Positions 5,837 to 10,411 of a stretch of 10,411 nucleotides of DNA are shown here, piece after piece (the stretch's first letter is position 1; each line of letters begins with the position of its first letter). The notes below the pieces were generated by a model. It ran no database searches. It saw nothing but the letters and a program-made list of their open reading frames with translations, and was not told the origin of the DNA. Made by a program: the position numbers and the translations under genes. This DNA comes from Candidatus Peregrinibacteria bacterium CG11_big_fil_rev_8_21_14_0_20_46_8 (GTDB taxonomy: Bacteria; Patescibacteriota; Gracilibacteria; UBA1369; UM-FILTER-53-11): assembly GCA_002796025.1 (NCBI GenBank), contig PCVQ01000037.1, positions 1,839-12,249 of the forward strand, in the 5' to 3' direction.

Positions 5837-7618
5837 TCACGCGCTTTCTACTTGTTTCAAAAACTCCCCAACCTTCACCGTCTTCTGCTCTTTTGTTGCG
5901 TAGTCGCGCACGTTTACGGTGCTCTCGTTTTGTTCTTTTTCGCCTACGACCATCATGTAGGGGATTTTTTCCAGCTCGGCTTTGCGGATCTTTTTACCGA
6001 GGGTCTCGCTTGATGCATCGACTTCTACGCGTACACCGGCTGCGCGCAGCTCGTCGGCAATTTTTTGTGCATAGGGTAAGAAGGGATCCGAGACCGGCAA
6101 GATTTTTGTCTGCACCGGTGCGAGCCAGTAGGGGAATGCGCCGGCAAAGTGCTCGATAATAACCGAGAGAAAGCGCTCGATTGAACCCGCAATAGCGCGG
6201 TGTACCATCACCGGCCGGTGCGGTTTGTTGTCTTCTGCATCGTACTCCAGCTCAAAGCGCTGGGGCATTACAAAGTCGATTTGAATTGTTGCGAGCTGCC
6301 ACTCGCGTCCAAGTGCATCTAAAAACATAAAATCTAACTTGGGCCCGTAGAATGCGGCTTCGCCTTCTACGCGTTTAAAATTAAGTTCTTGCTCTTGTGC
6401 AATTTCTTCTAAGAATTTTTCTGCCTTATCCCAATTTTTGCTCTCGCCCAAATACTTTTCCGGCTTTTCGGGATCGCGCACCGAAAGCGAGACCCAGTAG
6501 GTATCGGTTCCCCACATGCCAAGCAATGTATAAAACTCTTTAATAATTTTCACAATGTCGCCCGAGACTTCTTTAATTTGATCTACGGTACAAAAGACGT
6601 GCCCGTCATCTTGCGTAAGCGAGCGCACGCGCGAAAGACCGAGCAGCTCGCCCGGCTGTTCATCGCGGTAGTTGGTCGTAACTTCTGCCATTGGCATCGG
6701 CAAGTCGCGGTACGAGCGTCGCTGCGACTTATAAATCTGTGTGTGGTGCGGACAGTTCATCGGCTTCATTACAAACTCGGTATCGTGTTTGCCCTTTACA
6801 TGAAAAAGATCGTCTTTAAATTTATCCCAGTGGCCCGAAGTCTCGTACAGATCGCGCTTTGCTATGTGCGGAATCCAGACATTTTGGTAGCCGTAGCGCG
6901 ACTGAATGCCTTGAATTGTTTTAATAATAGTATCGCGTAGCAGCGTGCCCCGTTGCGTAAAGAGCGGTAGTCCGGCGCCGACCAGCTCAGAAAAAGTAAA
7001 CAGTCCCAGCTCCTTCCCGATTTTGCGGTGATCCCGCTTTCGCGCCTCCTCCAGCTGCATCTCAAATTTTTTCAACTCCTCCGCGCTCTCAAATGCTAAG
7101 CCGTAAATACGCTGCATCTGTGCATTATTTTCATCGGCTTGCCAGTATGCGCTTGAAATAGCACTCAACTTAAAACTTTTCGGATCGATCTCTCTGGTGT
7201 TCTCAACGTGTCCGCCCTCGCACAAATCCACAAAGACCGCCTTGCCATCCGCCTCGCGTACATTTTCATAAAAGCTCACCGTATCCACGCCCTTTTGCTC
7301 GGCAAATTTTTCGACCAGCTCGATCTTGTACGGCTGCCCGATTTTTTTCAAAAACTCTTTTGCCGGCTCGAGCGGCTCGTCGCGCCGAACAAAGCTCTGA
7401 TTCTGCTGCACAAATTTCCGCATCTTCTTTTCAATCAGCTTCAAATCCTCGGGAATCAGCGTGCGCGGCAGATCAAAGTCGTAATAAAAGCCGTTGTCAG
7501 TTACCGGCCCGGTACCCAGCTTTGCTTCCGGAAACATCTCCAAAACCGCCTCGGCCAGCATGTGCGCCAGCGAGTGCCGAATGTTGTAGAGGTGCGATCC
7601 TTTTTCTGCTTTAGACAT
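5837..7618 (-). CDS. thrS: Threonyl-tRNA synthetase lacking the TGS domain
   Basis: This class II synthetase charges tRNA-Thr in the cytoplasm. With the start at 7618 it has 593 residues against 642 in E. coli; the missing part is the N-terminal TGS domain. The protein opens almost at once with the editing domain: H15 and H19 of HxxxH, and C133 and H137 of CEGGH, the residues that clear Ser-tRNA-Thr. The catalytic core shows zinc ligands C289, H340 and H473, motif 2 arginine R318 in NYRDE, and motif 3 around HRAIAGSIERF. The anticodon-binding domain starts near 495. The frame could be extended to 7660, but those 14 codons overlap the promoter box and have no family counterpart; starting at 7618 puts the -10 box eight bases upstream. 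The TGA stop is followed two codons later by TAA. I see no T-box leader. Confidence 0.96.
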   Translation of the reverse strand: MSKAEKGSHLYNIRHSLAHMLAEAVLEMFPEAKLGTGPVTDNGFYYDFDLPRTLIPEDLKLIEKKMRKFVQQNQSFVRRDEPLEPAKEFLKKIGQPYKIELVEKFAEQKGVDTVSFYENVREADGKAVFVDLCEGGHVENTREIDPKSFKLSAISSAYWQADENNAQMQRIYGLAFESAEELKKFEMQLEEARKRDHRKIGKELGLFTFSELVGAGLPLFTQRGTLLRDTIIKTIQGIQSRYGYQNVWIPHIAKRDLYETSGHWDKFKDDLFHVKGKHDTEFVMKPMNCPHHTQIYKSQRRSYRDLPMPMAEVTTNYRDEQPGELLGLSRVRSLTQDDGHVFCTVDQIKEVSGDIVKIIKEFYTLLGMWGTDTYWVSLSVRDPEKPEKYLGESKNWDKAEKFLEEIAQEQELNFKRVEGEAAFYGPKLDFMFLDALGREWQLATIQIDFVMPQRFELEYDAEDNKPHRPVMVHRAIAGSIERFLSVIIEHFAGAFPYWLAPVQTKILPVSDPFLPYAQKIADELRAAGVRVEVDASSETLGKKIRKAELEKIPYMMVVGEKEQNESTVNVRDYATKEQKTVKVGEFLKQVESA

Positions 7619-7626
7619 CAGGAGAG

Positions 7627-7655
7627 ATTGTAGGGGAAAAGATCGTGCACGCCAA
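7627..7655 (-). promoter_or_regulatory. Promoter of thrS
   Basis: On the minus strand TTGGCG (7655-7650, 4/6 match to the -35 consensus) is followed after exactly 17 nt by TACAAT (7632-7627, 5/6 match to the -10 consensus). Eight bases separate it from the ATG at 7618, so the transcript should have essentially no leader. The boxes lie inside the possible 14-codon upstream extension of the thrS frame, which argues that the extension is not translated. Confidence 0.65.
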
Positions 7656-8010
7656 GGCAAGGAGGCGAAATCACCATATTATAAGTTTTATACGACAAAT
7701 TGAGGTTTTGACGAATTTTTCGCTGGCGAAATTACAGGTAAGGCGCAGATTAGAAAATATTTTAATTAAATTGGCAAAAATTTTCCCGGGCAGAAAATCG
7801 CCAAATTTAATTTTTATTGCTTCGATTGTCGCCGGCGAAACGCTGCCCAACAGGTTTGCACTACTCTCTCACGTGAGAAAACAATACGAGAATTATAGAA
7901 TCAGGCAATCAAGCATCGTCCAGAGAAAGGTCATAGAGTTTGCCAAATTTAATAAATATTTCCTGGAATGTTCCCGGGAACATTTGCTTATAGATATTGG
8001 ACTGAATTAG
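7645..8010 (+). CDS. Uncertain 121-codon reading frame, possible small protein
   Basis: A frame starting with GTG at 7645 runs to TAG at 8008-8010. The product would be basic, with amphipathic stretches (for example LAKLQVRRRLENILIKLAKI, about 28-47). I recognise no family. Against a real gene: the GTG lies inside the divergent thrS promoter, there is no ribosome-binding site, 10 of 14 arginines use AGA or AGG unlike the neighbours, and the frame runs through a long hairpin and an 18-bp palindrome. In favour: a 121-codon open frame in A/T-rich DNA is not common by chance. A later start such as the TTG at codon 22 is possible. It could also be a remnant of a transferred gene. Confidence 0.25.
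   Translation: MHAKARRRNHHIISFIRQIEVLTNFSLAKLQVRRRLENILIKLAKIFPGRKSPNLIFIASIVAGETLPNRFALLSHVRKQYENYRIRQSSIVQRKVIEFAKFNKYFLECSREHLLIDIGLN
7764..7812 (+). repeat. Long imperfect hairpin followed by a T-tract
   Basis: The outer arm AATTAAATTGGC (7764-7775) pairs with 7800-7812 with one bulged A. After an internal loop (four bases against one) the inner arm ATTTTC (7780-7785) pairs with GAAAAT (7793-7798) around a seven-base loop CCGGGCA. That makes 18 base pairs in 49 nt, and the plus strand continues as TTTTTATT from 7811. The shape resembles an intrinsic terminator for plus-strand transcription, yet no established plus-strand gene ends here. It may end a small RNA or an attenuated leader, or it may be a DNA-level protein-binding dyad. 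Confidence 0.45.
7967..7984. promoter_or_regulatory. 18-bp perfect palindrome, candidate operator
   Basis: AATGTTCCCGGGAACATT is its own reverse complement over all 18 bases, with no central spacer. Its centre lies about 59 bp before the start codon of the PrsW-like gene and 46 bp before its -10 box, a position typical of an activator or an upstream repressor site. There is no T-run after it, so a terminator is unlikely. The regulator is unknown; it does not match the LexA or CIRCE consensus. Confidence 0.4.
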
Positions 8011-8026
8011 AATTTTATGGTATAAT
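7998..8026 (+). promoter_or_regulatory. Extended -10 promoter of the PrsW-like gene
   Basis: A perfect TATAAT (8021-8026) is preceded by TGG, giving the extended -10 form TGn-TATAAT. The -35 region is weak: TGGACT at 7998-8003 (4/6, spacing 17 nt), as is common when the -10 is extended. Eight bases separate the -10 box from the ATG at 8035, predicting a leaderless transcript. An out-of-frame ATG at 8030 is followed immediately by a stop and is ignored. Confidence 0.75.
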
Positions 8027-8034
8027 TTAATGTC

Positions 8035-8955
8035 ATGACACTATCTGGAATTTTACAGGTTATTGCGGCATGCACCTTCTTGGCCGCATTTCCGGCACTC
8101 GTATGGGGCTATATCTTTTACCGTAAGCAGCCCGAAGATCGGCGCCATACGCTCCTTACCTTTGCCATTGGCGGATTGGCCGTTTTTCCAATCCTTTTTT
8201 ATAAGTGGTCGTGGAAGTACTTTCCAAGCATTAATATTTTGGAGTACGCGCGTAATTTTGAAAATGATCTCATCGGCATTAGTGGATTTATCCTCATTCC
8301 GCTGAGCGTAATTATTACCTTTGCATTTGTTGGTGTTATTGAAGAAATCATGAAGCAGTCGGTGGTACATGCCGTGGACGACAATCGCATTCGCCACATC
8401 GACGATTCGATTATGTTCTCTATTCTCGCCGCCCTCGGCTTTAGCTTTACCGAAAATATTCTCTACTTTTATACGATTTGGATGGGCCAGGGGGCAGAAC
8501 ATCTCCTTATTCCATTTTTGTTCCGCTCGGTTTTTAGTACCTTTGCGCATATTCTCTTCTCGGCAACGTTCGGTTATTATTATGGTTTGGCTCACTTTGC
8601 TTCGCCGCTGCTGCAGAAAGAACTCACCAATTCCAAGTGGAGTTTTTGGGACTGGTACAACAAGGTAGTCAAGTTCCGTACGGTGGAACTTTTTCACGAA
8701 AAAATGATGTTCACCGGTTTATTTTATGCCGTTGTGCTGCATGCCGCTTATAATATATTTCTCGAAATGAACTGGACCTTCTTAATGGTGCCATATCTTG
8801 TAGTCGGTTATTTGTATGTGAGTCATCTTATGAAAAAGAAGGAGAATCATCAGCAGCTCGATCTCTTGCTTCAGGGTGAGAGAAACAACAAATGCGCTCC
8901 CGGCAAGATCGCATGCACGTTGCGGAAGTTAGTACCCAAAAGCGCGGAGGCTTAA
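8035..8955 (+). CDS. PrsW-family intramembrane metalloprotease
   Basis: This 306-residue multi-spanning membrane protein has about seven hydrophobic segments (about 4-28, 39-58, 82-102, 124-148, 156-186, 224-245, 247-267) and a basic C-terminal tail. It carries the motif set of the PrsW (M82) group, related to CAAX/Abi proteases: E103 and E104 in EEIMK, E140-N141 in GFSFTEN, R164 and H172 in RSVFSTFAH, and H236 with N240 in LHAAYN. These glutamates and histidines are the presumed metal ligands and catalytic residues, and all are present. In Bacillus, PrsW makes the first cut in the anti-sigma factor RsiW; no sigma/anti-sigma pair is visible here, so the substrate is unknown. A hydrophilic loop lies at about 190-222. 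The gene has its own promoter and no Shine-Dalgarno sequence. Confidence 0.85.
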   Translation: MTLSGILQVIAACTFLAAFPALVWGYIFYRKQPEDRRHTLLTFAIGGLAVFPILFYKWSWKYFPSINILEYARNFENDLIGISGFILIPLSVIITFAFVGVIEEIMKQSVVHAVDDNRIRHIDDSIMFSILAALGFSFTENILYFYTIWMGQGAEHLLIPFLFRSVFSTFAHILFSATFGYYYGLAHFASPLLQKELTNSKWSFWDWYNKVVKFRTVELFHEKMMFTGLFYAVVLHAAYNIFLEMNWTFLMVPYLVVGYLYVSHLMKKKENHQQLDLLLQGERNNKCAPGKIACTLRKLVPKSAEA

Positions 8956-8982
8956 CGAAAAGATATTAAATTTCGATTCCGG

Positions 8983-9005
8983 ACTTTTTTGAAAGTTTCT
9001 TTTTA
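8983..9005 (+). terminator. Weak possible terminator after the PrsW-like gene
   Basis: ACTTT (8983-8987) can pair with AAAGT (8992-8996), followed by TTCTTTTT. The stem is only five base pairs with a single G-C pair, so it would be inefficient. It is listed because it is the only stem-plus-T-tract between 8955 and the uvrA promoter. Confidence 0.25.
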
Positions 9006-9026
9006 GTGTTTGCCCGTCTGCCACCC

Positions 9027-9055
9027 TTGAAAAAGCCGATAATCTATGCTAGGGT
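9027..9055 (+). promoter_or_regulatory. Probable promoter of uvrA
   Basis: TTGAAA (9027-9032, 5/6 match) is followed after 17 nt by TAGGGT (9050-9055), a poor -10 hexamer that is preceded by TGC, giving an extended -10 (TATGCTAGGGT). The same TATGnTAnnnT layout occurs at the PrsW-like gene. Transcription would start about 7-8 bases before the ATG at 9070. I see no SOS (LexA) box overlapping it. Confidence 0.55.
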
Positions 9056-9069
9056 CACGATTACGCACT

Positions 9070-10411
9070 ATGAAAGACGCAATTATTGTGAAGGGAGCCC
9101 GCCTTCATAACCTAAAAAATATCACTGTACAGATCCCTAAGAATAGCCTTACCGTTGTTACCGGTCTTTCGGGGAGCGGTAAGTCATCGCTCGCCTTCGA
9201 CACTATCTATGCTGAGGGGCAGCGCCGCTATGTCGAGTCGCTGTCTACCTATGCTCGACAGTTTCTTCAGCTTATGGAGAAGCCGGATGTCGACAGTATC
9301 GAGGGCTTGTCGCCTGCGATTTCTATTGACCAGAAGACAGCGCCGCGCAATCCGCGCTCTACGGTTGGCACAGTTACCGAAATTTACGACTACTTGCGTC
9401 TGCTTTTTGCAAAAATAGGTCATCCAAACTGCTACAAATGCGGGAAGCCAATTGCACGCCAAACTGCGACGCAAATCGTTGAGCATATTGCCAATTTAGA
9501 GGAGGGGATGAAGATTATTCTCCTTGCTCCAATTGTGCGCGATCGAAAAGGATCGCATGAAAAAGCTCTCGAAAAAATGAAAAAGGAGGGATTTGTACGT
9601 GTGCGCATCGATGGTGAAATTTTCAGTGTTGTCGATATGCCCACATTGGATGAAAAAAAGAAGCACTCGATCGAAATTGTTGTCGACCGTTTGGTGGTAA
9701 AAGAGTTTGGACGACAAGTTAAGAAGCTAAGCTCCGGAGAAGAGATCGAGCTGCCGAATCCTGCACGTACGCGTTTAGCCGATTCTGTTGAGACTGCTTT
9801 AAAATACGGCGAAGGTATGATGGGCGTTATGAATCACGATACCGGGAAGGTAGAAATTTATTCAGAAAATTTTTCCTGTACCGATTGCGGTATTAGCTTA
9901 CCGGAAATTGCTCCGCGAAGTTTTTCGTTTAATAGTCCCCACGGCGCGTGCGAAGAGTGTCACGGTCTTGGTACAAAGCTTAAGATCGATCCTGATCTTG
10001 TTATGCCGAATAAGAATTTAACGCTTGCCGAGGGCGCAATCATGCCGTGGTCTGCAACTACTTCGCACTTGAGCTGGTATAATAAAATTTTGGAAAAAGT
10101 GGCTAAAGCCAATGGGTTTTCTATGCACACGCCTATTAGTAAACTCGATGAAAAGGCGATCGAAATTATTCTCTATGGCGCAGACGGTAGTTCAAGTTTC
10201 GAAGGTGTAATTCCAAATTTGGAGCGCCGCTACCTTGAGACCGATTCCGATTATGTACGCAAAAAGATCGAACAGTATATGCAGATTTTAATCTGTCCGG
10301 TTTGTAACGGTAAGAGGTTGCGCCCCGAGGTGCTCGCCGTAAAGGTTCAAGAGCGTTCAATTATCGATGTTACGGAATTATCTGTGTTGCATGCAAAGGA
10401 TTTTTTTATCA
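9070..10411 (+). CDS. uvrA: Excinuclease ABC subunit A, N-terminal half (runs off the window)
   Basis: UvrA is the dimeric ATPase that finds bulky DNA lesions and loads UvrB in nucleotide excision repair. The frame is open for 447 codons from ATG 9070 to the window end, roughly half of a protein that usually has about 940 residues. Visible are GARLHNLKNI, the first Walker A GLSGSGKSS (32-40), YAEGQRRYVESLSTYARQFL and EGLSPAISIDQK. An extra CxxC pair stands at C121/C124. The first zinc module has C270, C273, C294 and C297. C409/C412 in ICPVCNGKRL begin the region before the first ABC signature. The UvrB-binding insert lies around 130-250. The start agrees with the conserved N-terminus, and no Shine-Dalgarno sequence precedes it. 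Nothing looks broken in the visible part. Confidence 0.97.
   Translation, partial: MKDAIIVKGARLHNLKNITVQIPKNSLTVVTGLSGSGKSSLAFDTIYAEGQRRYVESLSTYARQFLQLMEKPDVDSIEGLSPAISIDQKTAPRNPRSTVGTVTEIYDYLRLLFAKIGHPNCYKCGKPIARQTATQIVEHIANLEEGMKIILLAPIVRDRKGSHEKALEKMKKEGFVRVRIDGEIFSVVDMPTLDEKKKHSIEIVVDRLVVKEFGRQVKKLSSGEEIELPNPARTRLADSVETALKYGEGMMGVMNHDTGKVEIYSENFSCTDCGISLPEIAPRSFSFNSPHGACEECHGLGTKLKIDPDLVMPNKNLTLAEGAIMPWSATTSHLSWYNKILEKVAKANGFSMHTPISKLDEKAIEIILYGADGSSSFEGVIPNLERRYLETDSDYVRKKIEQYMQILICPVCNGKRLRPEVLAVKVQERSIIDVTELSVLHAKDFFI

Larger units (their letters stand above)
7619..8034. other. Dyad-rich divergent intergenic region
   Basis: These 416 bases separate thrS (minus) from the PrsW-like gene (plus). 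Besides the two promoters and the uncertain frame listed separately, they contain at least five inverted repeats: TTTCGC-TG-GCGAAA (7718-7731), the long hairpin at 7764-7812, TCGCCGGCGA (7829-7838), TCTCACGTGAGA (7867-7878) and the 18-bp palindrome at 7967-7984. Two short direct repeats also occur: GCCAAATTTAAT (7800-7811 and 7942-7953) and TCGCYGGCGAAA (7720-7731 and 7829-7840). Nothing resembling a tRNA cloverleaf, riboswitch or transposon end was recognised. The density of dyads suggests regulatory DNA, a structured small RNA or a decayed element. Confidence 0.55.

Noticed and set aside
5837..5839. TGA read as glycine (genetic code 25)
   Set aside because: No long gene needs an internal TGA to stay open, and the thrS TGA follows a natural C-terminus. 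The TAA two codons later means this single stop is not decisive on its own, but the other genes support table 11.
6578..6940. Plus-strand open frame of 120 codons inside thrS
   Set aside because: It is antisense to the zinc-site and motif 2 region of ThrRS, with no promoter or family resemblance.
7619..7660. 14-codon N-terminal extension of thrS starting at 7660
   Set aside because: It overlaps the -10 and -35 boxes, has no ThrRS counterpart, and the ATG at 7618 is correctly spaced from the promoter.
7764..7984. Insertion sequence remnant flanked by inverted repeats
   Set aside because: The dyads differ in sequence, there is no transposase fragment and no target-site duplication around the region.
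7661..8034. tRNA gene, T-box or CRISPR array in the divergent spacer
   Set aside because: No cloverleaf, no T-box or specifier features, and the repeats are too few, too short and irregularly spaced for a CRISPR array.
8053..8697. Minus-strand open frame of 214 codons inside the PrsW-like gene
   Set aside because: The sense strand encodes a membrane protein with conserved motifs and its own promoter; the antisense product is low in hydrophobic residues and unrecognisable.

Overview
The window looks like a chromosomal segment of a small-genome bacterium, most likely a member of the Candidate Phyla Radiation (Patescibacteria, Parcubacteria-like). This is an inference. The pointers are a threonyl-tRNA synthetase with no N-terminal TGS domain, a divergent epsilon subunit of ATP synthase, an almost complete absence of Shine-Dalgarno sequences, and promoters placed so close to start codons that the mRNAs should be leaderless. 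All long genes read cleanly with TGA as a stop, so the standard bacterial code (table 11) applies, not the TGA=Gly code of Gracilibacteria and Absconditabacteria.

Positions 1-4574 carry the 3' part of an F1Fo ATP synthase operon in the classical order: the end of delta (atpH), alpha (atpA), gamma (atpG), beta (atpD) and epsilon (atpC). The genes are separated by 9 nt or less, or overlap by one base, except for a 75-nt gap before atpD that contains an odd G-free leader. The visible catalytic residues of alpha and beta are intact. The Fo genes and the start of delta lie upstream of the window.

From 4582 a near-consensus promoter (TTGACA, 17 nt, TATATT) starts a separate unit: a 402-residue, highly charged, mostly helical protein of unknown function. 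It converges with thrS, which lies on the minus strand at 5837-7618. The two stop codons are only 10 nt apart and no terminator is visible between them.

The 416-bp divergent region between thrS and the next gene (7619-8034) is the least ordinary part of the window. It holds the thrS promoter, a dubious 121-codon reading frame with foreign-looking arginine codons, a long imperfect hairpin followed by a T-tract, an 18-bp perfect palindrome, several smaller dyads, a 12-bp direct repeat, and a strong extended -10 promoter directly in front of the next gene. That gene (8035-8955) encodes a multi-spanning membrane protein with the motifs of the PrsW (M82) family of intramembrane metalloproteases. 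The window ends inside uvrA (from 9070), the damage-recognition ATPase of nucleotide excision repair.

I see no mobile element, CRISPR array, rRNA or tRNA gene. The gene content is mostly housekeeping. The most interesting signals are the mode of gene expression (leaderless and non-SD initiation, with pyrimidine tracts before the atp starts) and the dyad-rich thrS/prsW intergenic region. I did not find convincing evidence for a wholly new biological system.
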